DNA of 64,000 bases from Nakamurella flavida (GTDB taxonomy: Bacteria > Actinomycetota > Actinomycetes > Mycobacteriales > Nakamurellaceae): NCBI RefSeq assembly GCF_030811475.1, contig NZ_JAUSQV010000001.1, positions 4,200,880 through 4,264,879 on the forward strand, given 5' to 3'. Below the pieces are notes generated by a model that saw nothing but the letters and a program-made list of their open reading frames with translations, was not told the origin of the DNA and ran no database searches. This document shows, piece by piece, positions 34,196-43,536 of this stretch. How positions within the stretch are numbered: position 1 is the stretch's first letter; each line of letters starts with the position of its first letter. The translations under genes and the position numbers were made by a program.

Positions 34196-34222
34196 TCCGC
34201 AGTAGTCGCAGAGCCGGACGAG

Positions 34223-34263
34223 ATCGCCCGCGCCCCAACCTTTCCGGTCGGGACGCGGGCGAT
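34223..34263 (+). terminator. Hairpin terminator after UPF0182
   Basis: 10-bp stem ATCGCCCGCG / CGCGGGCGAT with a 21-nt loop, followed by TTGG. It ends the long UPF0182 transcript just before the tRNA promoter. Confidence 0.6.
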
Positions 34264-34292
34264 TTGGTTCCTGTTCGGGACCTTGCTACAGT
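34264..34292 (+). promoter_or_regulatory. tRNA-fMet promoter
   Basis: -35 TTGGTT (34264-34269) and -10 TACAGT (34287-34292) with 17-nt spacing, one of the clearest two-box promoters in the window, 13 nt before the tRNA 5' end. Confidence 0.6.
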
Positions 34293-34305
34293 GGTGTTAC
34301 CGCAG

Positions 34306-34379
34306 CGCGGGGTGGAGCAGCTCGGTAGCTCGCTGGGCTCATAACCCAGAGGTCGCAGGTTCGAATCCTGCCCCCGCTA
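34306..34379 (+). tRNA. Initiator tRNA-fMet (CAT anticodon)
   Basis: 74-nt cloverleaf without encoded CCA. The anticodon arm CTGGG-CTCATAA-CCCAG has the three G-C pairs diagnostic of initiator tRNA. T arm GCAGG-TTCGAAT-CCTGC. The acceptor stem pairs GCGGGG with CCCCGC, and position 1 C faces T72, so the 1-72 pair is open as in initiators (here C/U rather than the usual C/A). Own promoter upstream and terminator downstream. Confidence 0.95.
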
Positions 34380-34386
34380 CAAGTGA

Positions 34387-34423
34387 GGCCCCTGATCCGG
34401 AAGTTCGGATCAGGGGCCTTTTT
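34387..34423 (+). terminator. Rho-independent terminator after tRNA-fMet
   Basis: Perfect 13-bp stem GGCCCCTGATCCG / CGGATCAGGGGCC with a 6-nt loop, followed by TTTTT (34419-34423). The only classical U-tract terminator seen in the window. Confidence 0.92.
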
Positions 34424-34562
34424 CCTACCCCGGTTCGGGTGGTCGGGGGCGGGTGTGGATGCCCGGGCCCGATGTCGGTGGCGTCCTCTACGGTCGAGCC
34501 CGACGCGGCGCCCAGGTGGCCGGTCGAGTGACGGCACGAACGGTGAGGGGTGGGATGCGGCG

Positions 34563-37500
34563 GTGAGCCTCTTCGTGCACCGGGCCGTCCGGGCCGACGC
34601 CCTGGTCTCGGGGCTGGCCGACCTCCTCGCCGTCCCCCTGCCCGACCCCTTCGCCCAGGAGGTCGTCGCCGTTCCCGCCCGCGGGGTGGAACGGTGGGTC
34701 ACCCAGCAGCTGTCCCTCTCCCTCGGGCGCAGTGACGGCCGGGCCGATGGCGTCTGCGCGGCGGTCAGCTTTCCCACGCCCGCCGCGATCGTGGCTTCCG
34801 CGTCGGGACTGACCGACCCGCACGGGATCCAGCTCGACCCCTGGTCCCCGGACCGCCTGGTCTGGACGGTGCTCGACGTCCTGGACGAGGACGTGCTCGG
34901 CCCGGGTGCCGATCCCTCGTGGTGTCCCACCCTCGCCCGTCACCTCGGCGCCGGTCCGGACGACGGTCAGGGGGAGTGGGCCGGCGACGAGCGGCTGGGT
35001 CGCCGGTACTCCGTCGCCCGCCGATTGGCCGGCCTCTTCGACCGGTACGCCCTGCACCGCCCGGAGATGCTCGCCGCGTGGGCCGCCGGCCCACCGGGGA
35101 CGCAACCGGACTCCGACGGTCGCGGAGCGGCGCTCCCGGTCGACCTGCGCTGGCAGAGCGAGCTGTGGCGCCGGGTCCGAGCGCGGGTGCCGGGGCCGGA
35201 CCCGGTGCGACGAGCGGCGGACGCTCTGGCCCGGCTGCGCGCCGACCCGGTGTCGGTGGACCTCCCGGGCCGGCTCAGTGTCTTCGGGGTGACCCGCCTA
35301 CCCGCCGCCCACATCGCCGTCCTGTCCGCCGTGGCCGTCCATCGGGATGTGCACCTGTGGCTCACCCATCCCTCGCCGACCCTGTGGGATGCCCTCGCGG
35401 GCTGCGCGCCCGGCGGCCCGGTCCGGCGTCGGGACGACGCGAGTGTCGGCCTGGTCCGCAACCCCCTGTTGTCCTCGCTGGGTCGGGACGCCCGCGAGCT
35501 GCAGGTCGCCCTGGCCGGCGTGGACACGGTGGACGTCCCACCGGCGGCGGTCCCGGACGTCCCGCCGACCGGCACTCTGCTCGCGCGCCTGCAGCACTCG
35601 CTGGCCGGTGACCGCCCACCGGGTGGTGGGGCCGGCACGGAACCCCTGGACCGGGGCGACCGGACCGTCCAGGTGCACGCCTGCCACGGCCCCGCCCGCC
35701 AGGTGGAGGTGCTGCGCGAGGTGCTGGTGGGGCTCCTGGACGACGACGCCTCGCTACAGCCGCGGGACATCGTCGTCATGTGCCCGGACATCGAGGTCTA
35801 CGCACCGCTCATCGGAGCCGCCTTCGGGATGGCGGACGTGGTGGACGGCGGGCACCCCGCCCACCGGCTCCGGGTCCGGCTCGCCGACCGGGCGCTGCGG
35901 CAGACCAACCCCCTGCTCGGTCTGGCCGGGCGCCTGCTGACCCTCGCCGAGGGGCGGATGACCGCGTCGGACCTGCTCGATCTGGCCGCCGCCGCCCCGG
36001 TCCGCCGCCGCTTCCGGTTCGACGAGGACGAGCTCGACCAGATCGCGGAATGGGTGGCGCAGGCGAACGTCCGCTGGGGCGTGGACGCCGCCGACCGCGC
36101 CCGCTACGGCCTCGCGGCGTTCGGCCAGAACACCTGGCGCACCGGGTTGGACCGGGTGCTGCTGGGGGTCGGCATGGCCGACCAGGACCACCGCTGGCTC
36201 GGTCTGGCCCTGCCCCTGGACGACGTCGGCAGCAACGACGTCGACCTGGCGGGCCGACTGGCCGAGATGGTCGACCGGGCCGCGAGCGCGCGGACCGAGC
36301 TGACCGGCGCCCACCCCCTGGCCCACTGGTTGACGGTGCTGGGCGAGGCGGTCGAGAGCCTGGGCAGCGTGGCCGATGCCGACCTGTGGCAGGTGGCCGA
36401 GCTACGGCGGGAACTCGCCGCCGTCACGCAGGAGGCCGGTGACCGGGCCGGCCGGGTGGTGCTGCGTCCGGCCGACGTCCGGGCCCTGCTCGATCGCCGA
36501 CTCGGCGGTCGGCCGACCCGGGCGAACTTCCGGACCGGCACCCTGACGGTCTGCACCATGGTGCCGATGCGGTCCGTGCCCCACCGGGTGATCTGCCTGG
36601 TCGGACTCGACGACGGGATCTTCCCGCGGGGCGCGGGCGTGGACGGCGACGACGTGCTCGCCCGCGACCCGGTGACGGGGGAGCGGGACCCCCGCGGGGA
36701 GGACCGTCAGCTGCTGCTGGACGCCCTGCAGGCGGCCACCGATCACGTGGTGATCACCTACACCGGGGCCGACGAGCGCACCGGAGCGGTGCTCCCCCCG
36801 GCCGTCCCGGTCGGCGAGATCCTGGACGCCCTCGACGATCTCGGCTCGACCGCGGACGGCCGTCCGGTCCGCGAGCAGGTGCTGGTCCGGCACCCGTTGC
36901 AACCCTTCGACCGCCGCAACTTCCTGCCCGGGGCGCTGGGACGACCGGGTCCGTTCAGCTTCGACGCCACGGCGTGGGCGGGCGCGGAGGCCGCGGCCGG
37001 GGAGCGGCGGGCAGTGGCGGACTTCCTGCCCCGTCCGCTCCCCGCCCGGGTCGCCGGCGACGTCGAACTCGCCGATGTGATCGACGTGCTCACCCACCCC
37101 GCCCGCGGGTTCCTCCGCCGCCGGCTGGACGTGCTGGCCACGGCCGATCGCGGCGAGCCGTCGGACGACTGGACCGTCGAACTGGACGCGCTGGAGCGGT
37201 GGGCGGTCGGTGACCGCATCCTGCGCGACCGGTTGGCCGGGGTCGACGAGGCGACGTGTCGGCAGACCGAGTGGCGTCGGGGCACGCTGCCACCCGGCCC
37301 GCTGGGGGCCGGTGTGCTGGCCGGCATCCTGAACCAGGTCGAGCCGCTGGTGGACGGCACAGCCCTGTTGCGTGCCGAGCCCCGCCGGACGGTCGACGTG
37401 TCGGTCACCCTGGACGGCGGGCGCGAGCTGCGTGGCAGCGTTCCTGACGTCTACGGCGACACGGTCGTCTCCGTCGGGTTCTCCGCTCTCTCGGTGAAAC

Positions 37501-37988
37501 AGCGCCTGCGTGCGTGGATCTCGCTGTGCGCGCTGTGTGCGGGCCGATCCGGGACGGCATGGACGGCGGTCAGCGTGGGGCGTGGGTCGGGGGGCATCCC
37601 CGCCCGTTCGTCCCTGCCGACCCTGGACCGGGCCACCGCGGAACGCAGACTGACCGAGCTGGTCGAGCTCCACGACCTCATGCTCACCGAGCCGTTGCCG
37701 ATGGCGCTGAAGACCTCGGCGGCCTATCACGCGGCCCGGGCGCGGGGGATCGCCGAGGCCGAGGCCCGCCGGCGGGCCGCCAACGCCTGGGCCGGCGACA
37801 AGTTCCCGGGGGAGGACGCCGACCCCGCGCACGTCCGCATCTGGGGGCCGTCCGCGCCGTTCGAGCTGCTCACCCTGGCCCCGCCCTCCCCGCTGGGGGC
37901 GTCGACCGGCGAGCCGCACCGATTCGCCGAGCTGGCCGGTCGGTGGTTCGACGGCCTGTTCGGGGCCGAACAGCTGGGCATCCTGTGA
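34563..37988 (+). CDS. recC: Exodeoxyribonuclease V gamma subunit RecC
   Basis: A 1141-aa RecC, the Chi-recognition subunit of RecBCD. Recognisable pieces are GVERWVTQQLS near the N-terminus, HACHGPARQVEVLREVL in the helicase-like core, MVPMRSVPHRVICLVGLDDG with FPR after it, and LEELTRP-like positions in the C-terminal nuclease-fold. Walker motifs are degenerate, as expected for RecC. GTG 34563 (MSLFVHRAVRADALV) fits family starts; the ORF extension back to 34383 crosses the tRNA terminator. The stop overlaps recB by GTGA. Confidence 0.93.
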   Translation: MSLFVHRAVRADALVSGLADLLAVPLPDPFAQEVVAVPARGVERWVTQQLSLSLGRSDGRADGVCAAVSFPTPAAIVASASGLTDPHGIQLDPWSPDRLVWTVLDVLDEDVLGPGADPSWCPTLARHLGAGPDDGQGEWAGDERLGRRYSVARRLAGLFDRYALHRPEMLAAWAAGPPGTQPDSDGRGAALPVDLRWQSELWRRVRARVPGPDPVRRAADALARLRADPVSVDLPGRLSVFGVTRLPAAHIAVLSAVAVHRDVHLWLTHPSPTLWDALAGCAPGGPVRRRDDASVGLVRNPLLSSLGRDARELQVALAGVDTVDVPPAAVPDVPPTGTLLARLQHSLAGDRPPGGGAGTEPLDRGDRTVQVHACHGPARQVEVLREVLVGLLDDDASLQPRDIVVMCPDIEVYAPLIGAAFGMADVVDGGHPAHRLRVRLADRALRQTNPLLGLAGRLLTLAEGRMTASDLLDLAAAAPVRRRFRFDEDELDQIAEWVAQANVRWGVDAADRARYGLAAFGQNTWRTGLDRVLLGVGMADQDHRWLGLALPLDDVGSNDVDLAGRLAEMVDRAASARTELTGAHPLAHWLTVLGEAVESLGSVADADLWQVAELRRELAAVTQEAGDRAGRVVLRPADVRALLDRRLGGRPTRANFRTGTLTVCTMVPMRSVPHRVICLVGLDDGIFPRGAGVDGDDVLARDPVTGERDPRGEDRQLLLDALQAATDHVVITYTGADERTGAVLPPAVPVGEILDALDDLGSTADGRPVREQVLVRHPLQPFDRRNFLPGALGRPGPFSFDATAWAGAEAAAGERRAVADFLPRPLPARVAGDVELADVIDVLTHPARGFLRRRLDVLATADRGEPSDDWTVELDALERWAVGDRILRDRLAGVDEATCRQTEWRRGTLPPGPLGAGVLAGILNQVEPLVDGTALLRAEPRRTVDVSVTLDGGRELRGSVPDVYGDTVVSVGFSALSVKQRLRAWISLCALCAGRSGTAWTAVSVGRGSGGIPARSSLPTLDRATAERRLTELVELHDLMLTEPLPMALKTSAAYHAARARGIAEAEARRRAANAWAGDKFPGEDADPAHVRIWGPSAPFELLTLAPPSPLGASTGEPHRFAELAGRWFDGLFGAEQLGIL

Positions 37989-40900
37989 AGCCGTTCGCGC
38001 CCACCGGTGCGTTGCCCACCGGAACCACCCTGCTGGAGGCGAGCGCCGGGACCGGCAAGACCCACACCGTCGGCGCGCTGGTCTGCCGTTACGTGGCCGA
38101 GGGCGTCGCCACCCTGGACCAGGTGCTGGTGATCACCTTCGGGCGCGCGGCCAGTCGGGAGCTCCGGGAACGGGTGCGCGAGCACCTGGTGGCCGCGGCG
38201 CGCGCGCTCACCGACCCGGCCACGGCCCGGGCGGGTGCGGACCCGGTTCTCGCGCTGCTGGCCGGGGGTGACGGAGCGGACCCCGCCGAGGTGCGCCGCC
38301 GACAACGGCGGCTCGCCACCGCCCTGGCCGACTTCGACGCCGCGACCATCGCCACCACCCACCAGTTCTGCCAGCAGGTGCTCACCGGCCTCGGCGTCGC
38401 CGGGGACAGCGAGCCGGGCACGGAGCTGGTCGACGATCTCGACGATCTCGTGGTCCAGGTCGTCGACGATCTGTACGTCCGTGCCTTCGGGCGCCCCGGG
38501 GCCGAGCCGCCCATCTTCGATCGGGCCCGCGCCGTCGAGCTGGGCCGGAAGGTGGTCGACGACCCGCAGGCGGTCCTCGTGCCGGACGACGCCGACCCGG
38601 GCACCCCGGCGGCCCGCCAGGTGCGGTTCACCGCCGCCGTCCGTCAGGAGGTCGACCGCCGCAAGCGGGCGCTGGGGATCCTGGGGTACGACGATCTGCT
38701 GGCCCGGGTGGCCGAGGCACTGGGCCCGGCCGATGCCGCGGCTCGGCAACGGATGCGCTCGCGGTGGACCGTCGTCCTGGTGGACGAGTTCCAGGACACC
38801 GACCCGGTGCAGTGGGAGGTTCTCCGGCTCGCCTTCGACGGGCACGCCACCCTGGTGCTCATCGGTGACCCCAAGCAGGCGATCTACGCCTTCCGCGGGG
38901 GCGATGTCGATGCCTATCTGGCCGCCGCGGCCACGGCGTCCAGCACGGCGACCCTGTCGGAGAACCACCGCAGTGACGCCCCGCTGGTCCGGGCGCTGCA
39001 GGTGCTCATGGGTGGGGCTGCGCTGGGGGACCACCGCATCGTGGTGCGACCGGTGACCGCCGCCCGGCCGGCGCGGCTGACCGGGGCCCCGGTGGCGGCG
39101 CCGGTCCGGCTCCGGGTGGTCCGACGCGATCAGGTGGGCCGGCGTTCCGGGCCGGGGCCCATCCCGGTGGACGCGGCCCGCCGGTTCGTGGCCGTGGATC
39201 TGGCCGGCGACATCGCCCGGTTGCTGACCTCCCGGGCCCGGTTCGCCGACGACCCGCTCACCGCGGGACAGGTCGCGGTCCTGGTGGCCACCCACAAGCA
39301 GGCGGCCCTGGCCCGCGACGCCCTGCGCGACGCCGGGATCCCGGCCGTGGTGGCCGGGGCGGGCAGCGTGTACGCCACGCCGGCCGCCGGGGACTGGCTC
39401 GTGCTGCTCGAGGCCCTGGAACAGCCGCACCGCTCCGGTCGGGTGCGGGCCGCAGCACTGACCGCCTTCCTCGGCCGGACCGCCACCGACCTCGACGAGG
39501 GTGGGGAAGCGCTCAGCGACGAACTGGGTACCCGGCTGCGGGGTTGGGCCGCCCTCGTCGAGGCGCGGGGGGTCGCCGTCCTGCTGGAACTGGCCGGCGC
39601 GCAGACCGCGCTGACCCCCCGGTTGCTGGCCACGGCCGGCGGCGAACGCCTGCTCACCGATCTGCGGCACATCGGCCAGGAGCTCCACGAGGTGGCCGGT
39701 CGGGACCGGATGGGTTTGCCGGGCATCGTCGAATGGCTGCGGCGCCGCCGACGCGAGGCCGGCGGCGACACCAGTGCCGACCGGACCCGTCGGCTGGACA
39801 GCGACGCCGCCGCCGTGCAGATCCTCACCCTGCACGCCAGCAAGGGGTTGCAGTTCCCCGTGGTGTATGTGCCCTTCGCGTTCGACCGGTGGGTGCCGAC
39901 CCCGGACCTGCTGCTGCTGCACGACGACACCGGGATCCGCCAGCTCGACGTGGGTGGCCCCGGCGCGTCCGGTCGGGCCGACCGGATCCGGCGGGCGTCC
40001 GGCGAAGCCTCCGGTGAGGCCCTGCGCCTGCTCTACGTGGGACTGACCCGGGCCCAGTCGCAGGTGGTGACCTGGTGGGCGCCCACGACGAACACGTCCG
40101 AATCCGGCCTGCACCGCCTGCTCCTCGGCCGATCCGTGGACGGCGGGGTGGTCCCGGACACGACCGCACTGCCGACCGACGACGCCGCCGCCGACCGGTT
40201 CGCGGCCCTGGCGGCCCAGGGTGCCCTGGTCGTCGAGCCCGCGACGGCCCAGGACGCGCCCGCGGTGCAGGTCGTGGCCCCGCGATCGACACCGCTGACC
40301 CTGGCCCGGTTCACCCGGGACATCGACGTGCACTGGCGGCGCACGTCCTACAGCGCACTGACCGCCCCGGCTGCGGCGGCGGGGCCCGGGGTGGGCAGCG
40401 AGCACGAGACACCGGACATCGCCGACCGGTCGGACGAGGCCGGGGTGGACACCGTCCCGGACGACGAGGCCGGGAGGCCCCCGGTGCCGCTGCGTCCGGC
40501 GGAGGCCGACGACATCTCCTCTCCCATGCGGGATCTGCCCATAGGTGCGGCCTTCGGCACGCTCGTCCACGCCGTGCTGGAGACGGTCGACCCCCGGGCG
40601 GACGACCTCGCCGCCGAGGTCCTGGCGCGGTGCGTGACCGAGGTCGGCAACCGACCGGTCGGGGTGGCGGCACCGGAGCTCGCGGCCGCCCTGCTGCCCG
40701 TGCTCACCACCCCGCTGGGGCCGCTGGCCGGGCAGGTCGCCCTGGCCGACATCGGCCTGGCCGACCGCCTCGCCGAGGTGGACTTCGAGCTCCCGTTGGG
40801 CGGCGGGGACGACCCGCGCGGCGCGGTCCGGCTCGCCGACCTGGCCCCGGTCCTGCGCCGCCATCTCCCGGCCGGGGATCCACTGGCCCCGTACGCCGAC

Positions 40901-41383
40901 CGACTCACCGCGCCCGAGCTGGGGGACCAGCTGCTGAGCGGCTACCTGACCGGGAGTCTGGACGCCGTGCTCCGCCTGCCCGGGCCCCGGTACCTGGTGG
41001 CCGACTACAAGACGAACTGGCTCGGGGAGATGGACGGCCCACCGTTGTCCGCGCACGACTACCGGCCCGACGCCGTCGCCGAGGCGATGCTGCACTCGCA
41101 CTACCCCCTGCAGGCCCTGCTGTACTCGGTGGTGCTGCACCGGTTCCTGCGGTGGCGCCAGCCCGGCTACGACCCGGCCGTCCACCTGGGCGGGGTGCTG
41201 TACCTCTTCGTCCGCGGGATGTGCGGGCCGGACACCCCCGTGGTGGACGACGTGCCGTGCGGCGTCTTCTCCTGGCTGCCGCCGCCCGCCCTCATCGTCG
41301 AACTCTCCGATCTGCTCGACGGCGACGGCCTGCTCGGCGGGGCCGGTCGGGTGCCGGACGTGGCCCGGGCGGGTCGACGATGA
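37985..41383 (+). CDS. recB: Exodeoxyribonuclease V beta subunit RecB
   Basis: A 1132-aa helicase-nuclease. Walker A EASAGTGKTHTV, motif II VDEFQDTDPVQW, motif III GDPKQAIYAFRGGD, motif V LHASKGLQFPVVY, and motif VI RLLYVGLTRAQSQ. The C-terminal RecB nuclease site includes GSLDAVLRLPG and VADYKTNW, giving the D...DYK catalytic residues. An acidic linker (about 790-845) joins the two parts. GTG overlaps the recC stop and the stop overlaps recD by ATGA, so all three are made together. Confidence 0.95.
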   Translation: MKPFAPTGALPTGTTLLEASAGTGKTHTVGALVCRYVAEGVATLDQVLVITFGRAASRELRERVREHLVAAARALTDPATARAGADPVLALLAGGDGADPAEVRRRQRRLATALADFDAATIATTHQFCQQVLTGLGVAGDSEPGTELVDDLDDLVVQVVDDLYVRAFGRPGAEPPIFDRARAVELGRKVVDDPQAVLVPDDADPGTPAARQVRFTAAVRQEVDRRKRALGILGYDDLLARVAEALGPADAAARQRMRSRWTVVLVDEFQDTDPVQWEVLRLAFDGHATLVLIGDPKQAIYAFRGGDVDAYLAAAATASSTATLSENHRSDAPLVRALQVLMGGAALGDHRIVVRPVTAARPARLTGAPVAAPVRLRVVRRDQVGRRSGPGPIPVDAARRFVAVDLAGDIARLLTSRARFADDPLTAGQVAVLVATHKQAALARDALRDAGIPAVVAGAGSVYATPAAGDWLVLLEALEQPHRSGRVRAAALTAFLGRTATDLDEGGEALSDELGTRLRGWAALVEARGVAVLLELAGAQTALTPRLLATAGGERLLTDLRHIGQELHEVAGRDRMGLPGIVEWLRRRRREAGGDTSADRTRRLDSDAAAVQILTLHASKGLQFPVVYVPFAFDRWVPTPDLLLLHDDTGIRQLDVGGPGASGRADRIRRASGEASGEALRLLYVGLTRAQSQVVTWWAPTTNTSESGLHRLLLGRSVDGGVVPDTTALPTDDAAADRFAALAAQGALVVEPATAQDAPAVQVVAPRSTPLTLARFTRDIDVHWRRTSYSALTAPAAAAGPGVGSEHETPDIADRSDEAGVDTVPDDEAGRPPVPLRPAEADDISSPMRDLPIGAAFGTLVHAVLETVDPRADDLAAEVLARCVTEVGNRPVGVAAPELAAALLPVLTTPLGPLAGQVALADIGLADRLAEVDFELPLGGGDDPRGAVRLADLAPVLRRHLPAGDPLAPYADRLTAPELGDQLLSGYLTGSLDAVLRLPGPRYLVADYKTNWLGEMDGPPLSAHDYRPDAVAEAMLHSHYPLQALLYSVVLHRFLRWRQPGYDPAVHLGGVLYLFVRGMCGPDTPVVDDVPCGVFSWLPPPALIVELSDLLDGDGLLGGAGRVPDVARAGRR

Positions 41384-43461
41384 CCGCCCCCCGTGAACCC
41401 GGATCTACTGCCGCGCAACAGATCCTGTTCCCTGACGCGCCGGGTGTGCTCGCGGCCGGTGCTCGGGCGACCGGCCTCCCGGTCGCCGGCCGGGTGGCGA
41501 TCGACCACCCGACCACCGGCCGTCCGTTCGCCGGATCCGGCGACGTCGAGCCCGGCGAGATCGTCCCCGTCGAGGACCCGAACGACGTCCGGCTGGCCCG
41601 TCGGGCCACCGGTCTGCTCGCCGTCTTCAACCGGGCCGGGGTGCTGGAGGCGGCCGACGTGCACGTCGCGGATCGCCTGGGGGAGCTGGGCGGGGAGGGT
41701 GACCAGACCGTCCGGCTGGCGGTGGCCCTGACCGTCCGGGCGCTGCGGGGCGGGTCGGTGTGCCTGGCCCTGAGCGAGATCCCCGCCGTGGCAACGGATC
41801 TGCCGTGGCCCGATCCCGCGGCCTGGGCTTCTGCGGTGCGGGGGAGCCCGCTGGTGCAGGAGGGCGGCCCGCTGCGGTTCGAGGACGACCTGCTCTACCT
41901 GGATCGGTACGCCGAGCAGGAGGAGCAGGTGTGTGCCGACCTCGTCGCCCGGTCGGCGGGCCCACCGCCGCGGTTCGACCCGGTGCTGCTGCGCAGCGGG
42001 CTCGACCGCCTCTTCACCGACCCGGCCGGCCGGCAGCGCGAGGCCGCCGAGGCGGCGGTGACGGGATGGACGACCGTGCTCGGCGGGGGTCCCGGCACCG
42101 GCAAGACGACCACCGTCGCGCGCATCCTGGCCCTGGTGCTGGACCAGCCCGGGCCGCCGCTGCGGGTCGCGCTCGCCGCGCCGACCGGCAAGGCCGCGGC
42201 CCGGCTGCAGGAAGCGGTGCAGGACGCCACCCGGTCCTTCGACCCGGCCGACCGGGACCGGCTCGCGGGCCTGACCGCGTCGACCGTCCATCGCCTGCTG
42301 GGGTACCGCCCGGGCAGCCGCACCCGCTTCCGCCACGACCGGGACAACCGGTTGCCGCACGACATCGTCGTCGTGGACGAGACGTCCATGGTGTCCCTGA
42401 CGCTGATGGCCCGCCTGCTCGAGGCGGTGCGGCCGGACGCGCGCCTGCTGCTCGTCGGCGATCCGGACCAGCTGGCCTCCGTGGAGGCCGGCGCCGTCCT
42501 CGCCGACCTGGTGGGCGGGCTCACCGACGAGCCGGCCGCCGGTACGCGGACCGACGCCGTCCCGGGTGCGGGGGACGGGGTGGGTGGTGACCGGGCTGGT
42601 GGTGACGGGCTGGGTGGTGACCGGGTGGGAACGATGGACCGGGACCGGTCCGAGACGACCGGGACGGCCCCCGGCGCCGGCCGGCCCGTCCGATCCGCAG
42701 CCGGGCGCGTGGTCATCCTCGATCACATCTGGCGGTTCGGCGGCGCGGTGGCCGAGCTGGCGGCCGCGGTCCGACGCGGCGACGCGGACACCGCGGTGGC
42801 CCTCCTCGAGGCCGGCGAGGGCGGGGTGAGCTTCTCGGACGAGCTCGCCGCCCTGCCGGGCATCCAGCGGGACGTGGTGGCCGCCGATCGCGCCATCGTG
42901 GCGGCGGCCCTGGACGGGGACGGGGCCGGGGCTGTCCGGCTGCTCGGCCGTCACCGGGTGCTCTGCGCGCACCGGGCCGGCCCCTACGGCGTGCAGTGGT
43001 GGAGCCGTCGCATCGAGCGGTGGATCGAGGAGGCGACCGGGTCGGGCCCGTCGGCGGAGTGGTACGCGGGCCGGCCACTCCTGGTCACCGCGAACGACTA
43101 CGCGTTGGGCCTGTTCAACGGGGACAGCGGGGTCACCGTCCGGGCGGCCGACGGCGAACTGCGCGCCGCCTTCCCGCGCGGGGACGGGACGGTGCAGATC
43201 GCCCCGTCCCGGCTGTCCGAGGTGCAGACGATGCACGCCCTGACCGTCCACCGGAGTCAGGGCAGCCAGTTCGCCCGCGTCACCCTGGTCCTGCCGCCGC
43301 CGGAATCACCGCTGCTGACCCGGGAACTGCTCTACACCGCCCTGACCCGCACCGAGGAACACGTCCGCGTCGTGGGCACGGCCGACGCGGTGCGGATCGC
43401 GGTGGGCCGTCCCGCCACCCGGGCCAGCGGGCTGCGACAGCGGCTGCGCGCCCGGGCGTGA
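41380..43461 (+). CDS. recD: Exodeoxyribonuclease V alpha subunit RecD
   Basis: A 693-aa 5'-3' SF1B helicase of RecBCD. Walker A GGGPGTGKTTTVARIL, motif II VVDETSMVSL, motif III GDPDQLASVEAGAVL, and the C-terminal motifs TVHRSQGSQFARV and ELLYTALTRTEEH. Between about residues 385 and 435 there is a Gly/Asp/Arg insert encoded by a 15-bp repeat, just before LDHIWRFGG. ATG overlaps the recB stop. Intact frame, so the insert is tolerated. Confidence 0.94.
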   Translation: MTAPREPGSTAAQQILFPDAPGVLAAGARATGLPVAGRVAIDHPTTGRPFAGSGDVEPGEIVPVEDPNDVRLARRATGLLAVFNRAGVLEAADVHVADRLGELGGEGDQTVRLAVALTVRALRGGSVCLALSEIPAVATDLPWPDPAAWASAVRGSPLVQEGGPLRFEDDLLYLDRYAEQEEQVCADLVARSAGPPPRFDPVLLRSGLDRLFTDPAGRQREAAEAAVTGWTTVLGGGPGTGKTTTVARILALVLDQPGPPLRVALAAPTGKAAARLQEAVQDATRSFDPADRDRLAGLTASTVHRLLGYRPGSRTRFRHDRDNRLPHDIVVVDETSMVSLTLMARLLEAVRPDARLLLVGDPDQLASVEAGAVLADLVGGLTDEPAAGTRTDAVPGAGDGVGGDRAGGDGLGGDRVGTMDRDRSETTGTAPGAGRPVRSAAGRVVILDHIWRFGGAVAELAAAVRRGDADTAVALLEAGEGGVSFSDELAALPGIQRDVVAADRAIVAAALDGDGAGAVRLLGRHRVLCAHRAGPYGVQWWSRRIERWIEEATGSGPSAEWYAGRPLLVTANDYALGLFNGDSGVTVRAADGELRAAFPRGDGTVQIAPSRLSEVQTMHALTVHRSQGSQFARVTLVLPPPESPLLTRELLYTALTRTEEHVRVVGTADAVRIAVGRPATRASGLRQRLRARA
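42583..42627 (+). repeat. 15-bp tandem repeat inside recD (3 units)
   Basis: Three direct units of GGTGGTGACCGGGCT type (42583-42597, 42598-42612, 42613-42627). In frame they encode a Gly-Gly-Asp-x-x pentapeptide pattern within the recD insert. Confidence 0.7.
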
Positions 43462-43518
43462 CCCGTTCCCGTTCCGGCCGTCGGAGCCGGGTCGCGGGAC
43501 ATCGCACCGTGGTGGGCG

Positions 43519-43536
43519 TGACCGGCGCCCCGGTCA
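43519..43536. terminator. Short hairpin between convergent genes
   Basis: 7-bp stem TGACCGG / CCGGTCA with a CGCC tetraloop; its 3' arm contains the stop codon of the minus-strand gene. Possible bidirectional terminator. Confidence 0.35.

Noticed and set aside
34383-34562. 60-residue N-terminal extension of RecC
   Set aside because: It is a reading of the tRNA terminator and following spacer; GTG 34563 matches family starts.
37727-41185. 1152-aa open frame on the minus strand across recC-recB
   Set aside because: Antisense shadow of a high-GC gene; composition is His/Gly/Arg/Gln noise with no motif, while recB on the plus strand has all helicase and nuclease motifs.
42540-42710. recD as a pseudogene because of the low-complexity insert
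   Set aside because: Insert length is a multiple of three and all helicase motifs before and after it are intact.
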